This document shows positions 49,235 through 59,594 of a stretch of 64,000 bases of DNA, one piece after another. The translations under genes were made by a program, and so were the position numbers. This stretch comes from Theropithecus gelada (lineage: Eukaryota; Chordata; Mammalia; Primates; Cercopithecidae). Numbering within the stretch: the stretch's first letter is position 1; the number at the start of each line of letters is the position of its first letter. The DNA is taken from assembly GCF_003255815.1 (NCBI RefSeq), contig NC_037671.1:151922654-151986653 (forward strand). The letters run 5' to 3'. The notes below the pieces were generated by a model. The model was given only the letters and a program-made list of their open reading frames with translations, had not been told where the DNA came from and made no database searches.

Positions 49235-49956
49235 TTATTGAGTTATTTAATTCACTTATATTTAGTGTTACTATTGGTAAAATGGATTTAATTCTGCCAC
49301 TTTTTTTTCTATGCCTCATGTCTTTTAGTTCCTTTGTTGCTTACTTTTGTATTAATAAATATTGTGTAGTTTTTATTTCTTTAACAATTTTTTTAAGTTT
49401 TTTTTTTTTTTTTGAGTGGTTGCTCTAAGAGTTGTCACATGCATCTTAACTTGTCAGAACCTACTACAGAGTTTTACTGACAATTCCAGTAAGATATGGA
49501 AATTTACCCCTGCATAGTGTTTGTTTTTCTGCCTTTTGCTGCAGTTATCGTTACATATATTACATCTAAGCATGTTCCAAATGCAGCAATACATTGTTAT
49601 AAGTATTAATTTATATAATTGTATGTCTTTTAAAGAACCTGAGAGAACAAAAGAGATCAAATGCTTATAGTTTTTGTCATATTAACCATCTCATTTAGCA
49701 TTTCTTCTTCTGTTTATCTTGTAGATTTGGGTTATCATCTGGTATCACATCCTTACTCCAATACTGCTTTGCTCACACCCATATTCTTTGTAATATTATT
49801 GGTTTTATATGTGTTATAGGCCTAACAATGAAATTATAAGCATGATGTTTTATTCATTTGTTTTGTAGATCAATTAGGAGAAGAATTAATATGCATTTAT
49901 ACTACCTTTACAACTACATAATTACCTTTAAGCATGCTCTTTTTCTATTTTGCCGC

Positions 49957-50253
49957 TTTTTTTTTTTTTTTTTTTGAGACGGAGTCTTGCTCTGTCGCCC
50001 AGGCTGAAGTTAGTGGTATGATCTTGGCTCACTGCAACCTCCGCCTCCTGGGTTCAAGCGATTATCCTGCCTCAGCCTCCCGAGTAGCTGGGACTACAGG
50101 CATGTGCCATCATCCCTGCTTAAATTTTGTATTTTTAGTAGAGATGGGGTTTCACCATATTGGCCAGGGTGGTCTTGAACTACCAACCTCGTGATTTGCC
50201 CGCCTCAGCCTTCCAAGTCCTGAAATTACAGGTGTAAGCTACTGCGCCTGTCC
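49957..50253 (-). mobile_element. Alu, antisense
   Basis: Poly(T) head and diverged dimer. The phrase tctattttgc flanks both ends. Confidence 0.9.
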
Positions 50254-50279
50254 TCTATTTTGCTTCTTATAAAATATGT

Positions 50280-51110
50280 TTTGAGGCCACTTGCTTTCAT
50301 CCTGAGGAAGTTCCCCTAGTGAACCTCCTTTATAAAAATTATATCAGCAGCAAAATTAGACAGTGAAAAAGATCTGATCTAGCCCACCCCTCCTCTTGCC
50401 TTTAGCTTCAAGCTGCCTCAATTATTCCTGGGCTTAGGCTGAGCTAACTCTGGAAGGTTGTTTGTTTTTTTGTTTTGTTTTGTTTTGTTTTTGAGACCAT
50501 GCCCAGCTAATTTTTGTATTTTCAGTAGAGACAGGGTTTCACTATCTTGGCGGTCTTGAACTCCTGACCTCATGATCCACCCACCTTGGCCTCCCAAACT
50601 GCTAAGATTACATGTGTGAGCCTCCAGGCCTGGCCAGATGATTGTTTAAATAATAGACCTTCCCCCAAACTCATCTGTTTTCATAAAGTTAATGAGAGGC
50701 TATCAGGCTAGGGGGCAGAGAGGAGACTGATTCTGCTGAGGTGTAGACATAGATTGCCAACCATTCCTGCAGATAATACTACTATTGCAGATTGGCCTTT
50801 TGAGATATCTTTTCAGGTTTTTTTTCACGTCTGACACCACTTGGACCCTCCAACCCTGCTCCTGTGGCCCTACCCAGAAGTGATTCAGTGCAAGAAGACA
50901 GCTTTGACCCCCTTTGATTTCATCTCCACCCCAACCAATCAGCACCAAGCCTAGCAACCTCCACCCCTTCCCCCAAACTGCCTGTGAAAAATCCGTAATT
51001 TAGAAGCTTTAGAGGAGAATTATTGCAGTACTAACTCCATCTTCCATGTGGTGTGGCTGGCCTCATGTCTAATTAAACTCTTTTACTGCAATGCCATGGT
51101 CTGTCTTTGT
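50280..51110 (+). mobile_element. Probable ERV LTR with an internal Alu fragment
   Basis: Unit with a CCAAT motif (caaccaatcagcacc near 50932) and an attaaa signal near 51072 followed by a short U5-like tail. This architecture resembles an LTR. Ends and family could not be fixed. A partial antisense Alu (50461-50635) is inserted. Confidence 0.4.
50461..50635 (-). mobile_element. Partial Alu, antisense
   Basis: A (TTTTG)n head joins directly to catgcccagctaatttttg, so most of the right arm is deleted. It ends ccaggcctggcc. Confidence 0.85.
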
Positions 51111-51232
51111 GCAAGAGGCAGGAGGAACCCCTTGGGCAGTTATATTAGTATTTCTTATGAGATAGGCTCGCTAACAATTCTGTCAGTTTTTGTTTGTCTG
51201 CAATTGTCCTTGTTTCAGCTTCATTGTGCTGC

Positions 51233-51522
51233 TTTTTTTTTTTTTTTTTTTTGGAGACGGAGTCTCGCTGTGTCCCCCAGGCTGGAGTGCAGTGGCGCCA
51301 CCTCGGCTCACTGCAAGCTCCGCCTCCCGGGTTCACGCCATTCTCCTGCCTCAGCCTCCTGAGTAGCTGGGACTACAGGCGCCCACTACCGCGCCCGGCT
51401 AATTTTTTGTATTTTTAGTAGAGACGGGGTTTCACCGTGGTCTCGATCTCCTGACCTTGTGATCCGCCCGCCTCGGCCTCCCAAAGTGCTGGGGTTACAG
51501 GCGTGAGCCACCACGCCTGGCT
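51233..51522 (-). mobile_element. AluY, antisense, with target duplication
   Basis: Young dimer with a small internal deletion (ttcaccgtggtctcgatc). The duplication attgtgctgctttt occurs at 51223 and 51523. Confidence 0.93.
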
Positions 51523-51551
51523 ATTGTGCTGCTTTTAAGATGTTCTTTTTG

Positions 51552-51845
51552 GGCCAGGTGTAGTGGCTCACGCCTGTAATCCCAGCACTTTGGGAGGATG
51601 AGGCGGGTGGATCACGAGGTCAGAAGTACAGTACCAGCCTGGCCAGCATAGTGAAACCTCCTTTCTACTAAAAATACAAAAAATTAGCTGGGCGTGGTGG
51701 TAGGCACCTGTAATCCCAGCTACTTGGGAGGCTGAGGCAGGAGAATCCCTTGAACCCTGGAGGTAGAGGTCAGAATGAACCAAGATTGTGCCATTGCACT
51801 CCAGCCCAGGTGACAGTGCAAGACTCCATCTCAAAAAAAAAAAAA
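51552..51845 (+). mobile_element. Alu (S-type)
   Basis: ggccaggtgtagtggctcac head and a poly(A) tail. It sits only 30 bases from the preceding Alu in opposite orientation. Confidence 0.9.
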
Positions 51846-52254
51846 AGTTATTTTTGTCTTTGACTTTCAACACTTTGACTATGATGTTTCTATGTATAGC
51901 GCTCTGTTTTTCCTACTTGGAGATTGTTAACCCTCTTGGATATATCTATATTGTTTTTCCTCAAATTTGGGAAAATTTTAGTTATTTCTTTGAATACTTT
52001 TGTTCTACTCTTCTGGTAATCCTATTATATGTGTGTTGGTGAGTTTCTTAGTGTCACACATTCCTCTGGGACATTTTTTATTTTTATTTATTCTTTTTTT
52101 CTATCTGCTTTTTGGATATTATTCTCTATTAGCCTATCTTCATGCTTCATGTTTGCTCATTTCTTCTTCTGCCAGTTCAAATCTGTGGTTGAGCCCTATA
52201 GTGATTTTTAAAGTTTGATTCCAGTACTTTCAACTTCAGGATTTCTATTTAGTC

Positions 52255-52557
52255 TTTTTTTTTTTTTTTTTTCTTGAGATGGAGTTTTGCTCTTGTTGCC
52301 CAGGCTGGAGTGCAATGGTGTGATCTCAACTCACTGAAACCTCTGCCTCCCAGGTTCAAACAATTCCCTGCCCCAGCCTCCCAAGTACTTGGGATTATAA
52401 GCATGCATCACCATGCCCAGCTAATTTTGTATTTTCAGTAGAGACAGGATTTCTCTAGGTTGGTCAGGCTGGTCTCCAACTCTTGACTTCAGGTGATCTG
52501 CCCTCCTCCGCCTTCCAAAATGCTGAGATTACAGGCGTGAGCCACTGCGCCTGGCCT
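52255..52557 (-). mobile_element. Alu, antisense
   Basis: Poly(T) head, ttgagatggagttttgctctt start, gcctggcc end. Confidence 0.9.
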
Positions 52558-52633
52558 GGTCCTTTTTTTTTTTTTTTTTAATAATTTCTTTTTAATATAT
52601 TCTCTCTTTAATGAGATATTACCATCATACAAT

Positions 52634-53000
52634 CTTTTTTTTGTTTGTTTTTGATTTTTGTTTGTTTGTTTGTTTTTTGTTTTTTGAGATGGAATCTCAC
52701 TCTGTCGCCCAGGCTGGAGGGCAGTGGCACGATCTCGGCTCACTGCAAGCTCCGCCACCCGGGTTCATGCCATTCTCCTGCCTCAGCCTCCCGAGTAGCT
52801 GGGACTACAGGCGCCCGCCACCTCGCCCAGCTAGTTTTTTCTGTTTTTGTTTTTGTTTTTGTTTTTGTTTGTATGTTTTAGTAGAGATGGGGTTTCATAC
52901 TGTGTTAGCCAGGATAGTCTCAATCTCCTAACTTTGTGATCTGCCCGCCTCGGCCTCCCAAAGTGCTGGGATTAGAGGCGTAAGCCCCCATGCCAGACCC
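52634..53000 (-). mobile_element. AluY, antisense, with expanded TTTTG runs
   Basis: Dimer with (TTTG)n head expansions and a second (TTTTTG)n expansion in the middle linker (52842-52870). The duplication catcatacaat occurs at 52623 and 53000. Confidence 0.9.
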
Positions 53001-53149
53001 ATCATACAATTCTTTAAGCCTTTAAGTCTGTTTTTTGTTTTTGATTTTTATTTTTCAGTTCTTCAAACATATTTATAATAGCTACTTTAAAGTCTTTGTC
53101 AGAAGTGGTCAAAGTCTGGGCCTCCTCAAAGGAAGTTTCTATTGCCTGC

Positions 53150-53448
53150 TTTTTTTTTTTTTTTTTTTTTTTAAAGTCCTGCTCTGTCGCCCAGGCTGGA
53201 GTGCTGTGGTGAGATCTCGGCTCACTGCAAGCTTCGCCTCCCGGGTTCAGGCCATTCTCCTGCCTCGGCATCCCAAGTAGCTGGGACTACAGGCTCCCGC
53301 CACTATGTCCGGCTAATTTTTTTGTATTTTTAGTAGAGACGAGGTTTCATCATGTTAGCCAGGATGGTCTGGATCTCCTGACCTCGTGATCTGCCCTCCT
53401 CGCCTCCCAAAGTGCTGGGATTACAGGCATGAGCCACCACACCCAGCC
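53150..53448 (-). mobile_element. AluY, antisense
   Basis: Poly(T) head, aaagtcctgctctgtcgccc start, cacacccagcc end. Confidence 0.9.
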
Positions 53449-53495
53449 CTGTGTGTGTGTGAGTGTGAGAGTGTGAAAGTGTGTGTGTGTATGTA
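53449..53495. repeat. (TG)n microsatellite
   Basis: Interrupted TG/GA dinucleotide run directly at the Alu head. Confidence 0.9.
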
Positions 53496-54579
53496 TGGGT
53501 CACACATTTTTGTTGCTTTTCATGTGTCTTTTTTTTTTTTCTTTCTGAAAACTAGACACTTAAATAATATATTGTAGTAATTGTGGATATAATTGTCCCT
53601 CATTTCATGGTGCTTGTTATTATTTGCCTGTTTTTTCCTTTAGTTTCTGATGGTACTATTTTAGTGGGAAGCCTTTGATGTGGCTCCTTAGAGGGCACAA
53701 CCTTGGGCATGGGAACATTCAGCTGAGATGAGAGCAACTTTAGCAGTGCTCTCTTTGACTTTCTTTCCTTCATCACACCCAGATGTTAGCCTTCTTTAAT
53801 TGGTGGCTGATTGCCTTTTTATATTTAAGACACCCTTGGGCATAAATTTTCCGTAGTTTGACACAGTTAAACTATTGGCCTCATTTTAGAGGTAGTTTCT
53901 GTATTGTTTTCATCATTTATTCTCTTTAGCAAACTTGCTGGCCAACTTTTTAATTTGTTGCATTCACCATCTTTCAACACCTCAGTTTTAAAGAACACCC
54001 TTACGCTTGAACTTTCTTACACTTGGTTCAGATTAAAGCTAGTTCTTTGTGGAGAAATGGGAAACTCTTCTGAAGGCCTACTTCTTTTCCTGAGAGAAAA
54101 ATCTCCGAGCCATGGGGCTTAAGGTAGGGACTTTGCTATGAATGACACCCTTCCTTTAAGAGGAGGATTCAAGATGGAGGCAGCACCTTCTGGTCCTCCC
54201 GGCTTTCCTCACGAAAGTGGAACCTTCACCCTATAAATGAACTCTGGCGAAAGCAATTAGGCTCTCAGTCTTCTCAGCCAGCCACACCATCTATGCTAGA
54301 GATTCTGCACTAAGTAGGGGCTGGATGGAAGAAGGGAGCCTCTGACCTCTCATGAGCAGATAAATTTTGCCTCTGCAAAACATAGCTGGTGCATTTGAAA
54401 AATGCTGGAAATCTACCCCTTGCCTGACAGCTATGACAGGAGGGAACCCTTGTCCTTGGCTGCTTGTCTGAAGTGAAATTTCTCTCATACTGAGTTGGAA
54501 GAAGGAAGAGAGGGAGCAGGTTGTGATTCAAATGATCTAGATTCCCAGATTCTTAGTGTTCTCACTGAGTTTTAGTAGA

Positions 54580-54582
<3 letters not shown>

Positions 54583-54612
<30 letters not shown>

Positions 54613-54716
54613 GAGACAGGGTCTCACTCTGTTGTCCAGGCTGCATTGCAGTGGCATCCTGCTGCCTCAGCCTACCAAATAGCTGAGATTACAGGTGCAC
54701 TCCACCAGACCCAGCT
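54583..54716 (-). mobile_element. Partial Alu (J-type), antisense
   Basis: Poly(T) head plus about 110 bases of the right arm, with an internal deletion (cagtggcatcctgctgcctc). The left arm is replaced by the following Alu. Confidence 0.85.
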
Positions 54717-54741
54717 TTTTATTTTATTTTATTATTTTATT

Positions 54742-55026
54742 TTTTTGAGATGTAGTCTCACTCTGTCACCCAAGCTAAAGTGCAGTGGTGTGATCTCGGC
54801 TCACTGCAACCTCTGCCTCCCAGGTTCAAGCGATTCTCCTGGTTCATTCTCCCAAGTAGCTGGGACTACAGGTGTGTGCCACCACTCCCAGCTAATTTTT
54901 GTATTTTTGGTAGAGACGGGGTTTCACCACGCTGGCCACGATGGTCTCAATCTCTTGACCTCGTGATCTGCCCGCCTCAGCCTCTCAAAGTGCTGGGATT
55001 ACAGGCATGAGCCACCGCACCTGGTC
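54742..55026 (-). mobile_element. Alu (S-type), antisense
   Basis: An (ATTTT)n head and a complete dimer to gccaccgcacctggtcc. Confidence 0.9.
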
Positions 55027-55375
55027 CATCTGTCTTATTTAGTGTTATTCACAGCTTTAGTCTTTCTGACTCACAGAGAAGAACTTAACTAAATCAGTCC
55101 TTTTGTTTCAACCATTATTCTAAAATTTGCTTATCTGAATAACTTTTAAAATCTTATAGTAAGCTCCTATTTATAAAGTTAAACTGGCACTTGACGAATT
55201 CAGCTGAGTTGACTGCACAACTCATTCTATTTCCATGAATTATTTGTTCCACTGTGGAAACAGTAGTTTTAATATCCAGTCTAAGAAGGTGTGTTAGGAA
55301 GGAAGCAATCTTTTGTAATTGTAGCTCTCAGCAACTTAATTATTTCAGAATTACCAGTTAAACAATCAATTAATG

Positions 55376-55646
55376 GGCCGAGTGCAGGGGCTCACGCTTG
55401 TAATCCCAGCACTCTGAGAGGCCGAGGCGGGTGGATCATGAGGTCAGGAGATCGAGACCATCCTGGCTAACATGGTGAAACCCCATCTCTACTAAAAACA
55501 TACAAAAAAATTATCCGGGCATGGTGGCGGGCGCTTGTAGTCCCAGCTATTTGGGAGGCTGATGCAGGAAAATGGCGTGAACCCAGGAGGCAGAGCTTGC
55601 AGTGAGCCGAGATGGTGCCACTGCACTCCAGCCTGGGCGACAGAGA
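55376..55646 (+). mobile_element. AluY lacking a poly(A) tail
   Basis: Starts ggccgagtgcaggggctcac and stops at gcgacagagagag with no A tail. A short attaatg occurs on both sides. Confidence 0.88.
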
Positions 55647-57503
55647 GAGGATTAATGAAGTATAGCCTGCATTTTAACAACTATTTTAGGAAGTTCTGCA
55701 TCCTAGAAAACCATATTCTAGGCAGACTTAGAAATGTAACACAAGTAACTATTGAGCACCTACTATGTATCCAAGTAATTAACATATATTAACTCTAGTT
55801 GGTGGCAGTACAAAGTGGGCATTTGGTTTTCTGTGCAAATGTGACTTGAAGCCCCTACCCCCTAATCCCATCCAGCTTGACATCCCTATGTCTCTGCTAT
55901 ATGGAAATCCTCATAATACATCTCAAGGTAGATACTATTAACCTCATTTTACAGATGAGGAGACTAAATTCAGTTTGGTTAAAGAACTTGCCAAAGGTCC
56001 CAAAGCTTATAAATGCAAAAGATAAAATTTGAACACAAACCTTGTGAGGTTTTGAAAATAGTAGTTCAATACTTGTTGTGTTTCTGATTCGCGTCTATAC
56101 TAAGCTCCTGGCTATAAAGAAAAAATAAGCCCACCCTCCATTTGGTTGCCTATACCATTTTTAGAACTTCCTCTCTCTTTTCCTCCTATTACTCAGGTTT
56201 ATGTCTGAATGAAAAGAAGAAAGAATATCTTAAGACTGTCAGCAACTATTTCTAACTATGTAGCTACATAGCCAGGCTGACATGATGGTCAGGAATAAAT
56301 AGTGGTTTTGTCCCTGATATTCCCAATATTAGGTTAGATTGTCACGTTGTATATTCTGGGCCAATTTACCCTCCAATCCCTGTCCTGCTCTGCTCTATTT
56401 TGCAAAAAGAATGAACTCCCATGCAAGTTGCTTTACAGCCAATGACAACTATTGAAGAGAAACTGGAGGGTGGAGAAAAATGGAAGTCAAGGCTTTCCTC
56501 AATCTTCTTTTCACTGGTGTGGTAATTGACAGTAGTTGTGTTTCCTAATGTGGCTCCAGCTCCTGCCAGGTGACGTGACCCTTGTGCTCTGATAACATTG
56601 CCTCTTCCTTATATCCCTTTGGGCTGTGAAAAGGAAAATGGTGGTTTCCCACTGTTGCTAGCCTCTGCCTGGCCTCACCATCCTCCACTGGGTTTCTTAA
56701 TTGTTTATCACTTGTGTAGCCAGTTCCCAATTCCCTCTGTTCTAGTTACACAAGTGGTTTTTGTTTTGTGATTAGATCTTGACACAGATGCATAATACTT
56801 TATGTGTAAGTATAAAACTCATGTTTATATATTAAATAAATGTCTTCTTTGGTGCACTCTAAGTTCCATGAGAGGAGAGACCATATTTATCTTCCTCACC
56901 TTTTTATGGCATAGTGATTGGAAGATGGTAGGAGCTTGGTAATTACTTGTTGAACAAATGAATGGATGGATAAAGTCTTTCTCTCTTGCAGGCATCTCAG
57001 TCACCACCTCACTTTTATTGCTACTGGACGTAATGAGGTAAAATTGCAACAGAGAGAGCAGAGCTGTCTTGGTTCTATATTTATTGACACATATTTATGT
57101 CATCTAAGTGCCAGGAAAAGTCAATTCACACACATAAAACTAGTAATAACTGCTCAAATAATTAAAATAAAGGTGGAATATTTGAATACACCAAAGGCAA
57201 AAAAAGGAACTTTATGAAACTAACTTGAAAAGCCCACAGTGGGGATGCTAAGCCTGATGTGGATGTATAGAATCAGAAGAAAACCACATGAACCCTGAAC
57301 TAGTTCTCTTTCAATGTGAAACATATTGTTTCCTGTATTTTTTTCTATGTCAAATAATTTGAACTTGAATGACTCTTACCAGTGACTCAGACATTTTGAA
57401 ATTCAATATTATTTATCTACTTCAGTAGGAAAGAGGGAAGAATTTATTTTGAAATTTTAGAAACCCTACAAGATGTATTAAATTTAAAAATTTTTCAATA
57501 TTG
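55647..57503. other. Intergenic DNA with MIR remnants
   Basis: Antisense MIR-like sequence at about 55750-56020 (gagcacctactatgtatcc, then cctcattttacagatgagg). The rest is unclassified. No gene is seen. Confidence 0.5.
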
Positions 57504-57622
57504 TTTTAGAGACTGGATCTCTCTATGTTGACCAGGGTGGCCTCAAACTCCTGGCCTCAAGCAATCATCCTGCCTCAGCCTCACAGGTAGCTGGATTACA
57601 GACACATGCCATTGTACCTGGC
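57504..57622 (-). mobile_element. Alu monomer fragment (FLAM/AluJ-like), antisense
   Basis: About 118 bases from ttttagagactggatctctc to cattgtacctggct. Single arm, strongly diverged. Confidence 0.7.
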
Positions 57623-58322
57623 TTATATTAATTTTAAGAGTGCAAAGGCACACATGCTCTCTCCAGGAGTCACAATGTGGGCAGTGTCTGGATTTTTCAC
57701 ATCTGTTTTCATCACATCAGATCTCACGATGAATCTCGCTGACATTTTGTCCTTCTTCAAGAGGTCAGCAGGAAGGCCCCTTGGTGGGGTAAAGGAGGGA
57801 TGTGTTAATGTCAGTCCTTTGCCATGATTAAAAGAAAGTAACTCAGTTATTACAAAAAGGAAGTGGAAGAAAATGAAGCATTATGCAAGGTAGGCAAAGG
57901 TCATGTGGTCAGCAAGCAAATATAATGAACTGAACAAACAATCTCTTTGTGTGATGAAATTGCACAACAGTAAATAGTGCTCAGGAATCCAAATTCTTCT
58001 ATGTCAGTAACATATTCTGAAATGCCACTCTGGGGTGTTCTTATGATCAATTTAGGATAAAGGACAGAGAACTTCCAGTTGTTGCCTTGATTTAAAATAT
58101 TCACAAGAAATTAAAATAGATGAGCTACATACAGCCCAGAGAATAGCATATCCTTGGTGTATAGCTACAGTGGTTCCATTTATACCATGAAGGAGGAGGT
58201 GATTGAAAGGTTATAAAAAAATAAACTGTTTAGCACTATATTTTGTTAAGTTGCCATTTTTTAAAAAAGTGTTTACTACATATTTATCATGTTATCACTC
58301 AACCAGACAGACATGAACAGAT
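57623..58322. other. Intergenic DNA, no recognised feature
   Basis: Unique AT-rich sequence to the left edge of the retroviral remnant. Confidence 0.4.
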
Positions 58323-58399
58323 TCAAAGTAATGTAACCAGTCGAGCATGACTGCCACCAAATTATAGTCCACACTTATGCCACCCGAGATGATCTCTTA

Positions 58400-59020
58400 G
58401 AAGTCCCCTTAACTAATCCTGACCTTAACCTATATACTGATGGAAGTTCATTTGTGGAGAATGGGATACAAAGGGCAGGTTACGCCACAGTTAGTGATGT
58501 AACTGTACTTGAAAGTGAGCCTCTTCTCCCAGAGACCAGTGCCCAGTTAGCAGAACTAGTGGCACTTACCCAAGCCTTAGAACTGGGAAAGGGAAAAAGA
58601 ATAAATGTGTATACAGATAGCAAGTATGCTTATCTACTACTACATGCCCATGCTGAAATATGGAAAGAAATAGAGTTCCTAACCTCTGCGGGAACCCCCA
58701 TTAGATACCACAAGGAAATCATGGAGTTACAGCACGCCATGCAAAAACACAAGGAAGTGGCAGTCTTACACTGCCAAAGCCATCAAAATGGGAAAGAGAG
58801 GGAGAACAGCAGCCTAAGCAGCTGGCAGAGGCAAGGAAAGACCAGCAGAAAAGAGAGAGCGAGAGAGAGAGAGAGACAGGAAGTCAGAGAGAGAGAGAGG
58901 AAGAGACAGACAGTCAAAGAAGGAAAGACAGAAAGAGATTCAGAAAAAGAGAGACAAAGAAGAAGTAGAAGAGTAAAGAAGGAAGCAGTAAAGAAAAAAC
59001 AGTGTACACTATTCCTTTAA
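58400..59020 (+). pseudogene. ERV1 pol fragment: RNase H domain remnant
   Basis: The frame carries the RNase H signatures YTDGSS (58433-58450), AQLAELVALTQAL (about 58541) and YTDSKYA (58613), the first three acidic positions of the DEDD active site. After a CQSHQ motif the frame enters a purine-rich, Arg/Glu/Lys repeat tract (from about 58795), and the final catalytic aspartate region is lost. The 188-codon open frame is therefore a chimera of domain remnant and low-complexity sequence. RNase H normally removes genomic RNA during reverse transcription; no integrase follows. Confidence 0.85.
58795..59000. repeat. Purine-rich (GA)n-like tract
   Basis: gagagagagagag and gacagaaag-type units between the pol and env remnants. 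It reads open in one frame only because it lacks T. Confidence 0.85.
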
Positions 59021-59594
59021 AAGCCAGGGTAGAGTTCTGTCTACCCAGTCAAGGCATATTCTTATGTGGAATGTTGACCTCTATCTGCCTCCCCACTAAC
59101 TGGACAGGCACCTGCACCTTAGTCTTTCTAAGTCCCAACATTAATATTGCCCCAGGAAATCAGACCTTATCAGTACCCATCACAGCTTAAGTCCGTCAGC
59201 GCAGAGTCGTACAACTAATACCCCTATTTGTAGGGTTAGGAATGGCTACTGCTACAGGAACCAGAATAGCTGGTTTATCTACTTCATTATCCTACTACCA
59301 CATGCTCTCAAAGGATTTCTCAGACAGTTTGCAAGAAATAATGAAATCTATCCTTACTTTTCAATCCCAAATATACTCTTTAGCAGCAGTGACTCTCCAA
59401 AACCGTCAAGGCCTAGATCTCCTCACTGCTGAGAAAGGAGGACTCTGCATCTTCTTAGGAGAAGTGTTGTTTTTACACTAACCAGTCAGGGATAGTACAA
59501 GATGCCACTTGGCGTTTACAGGAAAAGGTTTCTTCTGAAATCAGACAACGCCTTTCAAATTCTTATACCAACCTCTGGAGTTGGGCAACATGGC
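59010..59594 (+). pseudogene. ERV1 env fragments (HERV9-like), disrupted
   Basis: Two short open pieces (59002-59190 and 59242-59481) derive from the surface/transmembrane boundary and the ectodomain of a gammaretroviral Env. The latter contains the conserved immunosuppressive-domain-like segment (about 59392-59450). Stops occur at 59188 and 59479, just after that segment. The sequence is cut at about 59594, where it joins LTR12 sequence, so the membrane anchor is absent. Confidence 0.8.

Larger units (their letters stand above)
44462..49956 (-). mobile_element. L1 (L1PB/L1MA-like), antisense, interrupted
   Basis: From the 3' UTR (aattgacacataatgatag) through ORF2. Antisense ggttattagtgacc and tgcatatggatatccaattt are followed by the RT-region antisense phrase tctgcaaacagacaatttg near 46560. 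Endonuclease-region antisense sequence lies near 48840-48900. It is broken by an MLT1 LTR (47468-47816) and an Alu (48929-49234). No intact frame. Confidence 0.8.
51111..54580 (-). mobile_element. L1-derived tract, antisense, heavily interrupted
   Basis: Phrases such as gtttgtctgcaattgtcctt, aaatttgggaaaattttagt, cagttcttcaaacatattt and agtctttgtcagaagtgg are typical of antisense L1M sequence. Five Alus interrupt it. The part from 53500 to 54580 is less certain. Confidence 0.55.

Noticed and set aside
58454..59020. 188-codon frame as a possible domesticated RNase H gene
   Set aside because: It lacks the last catalytic motif, ends in a purine repeat, and sits in a decayed provirus with no conserved boundaries.
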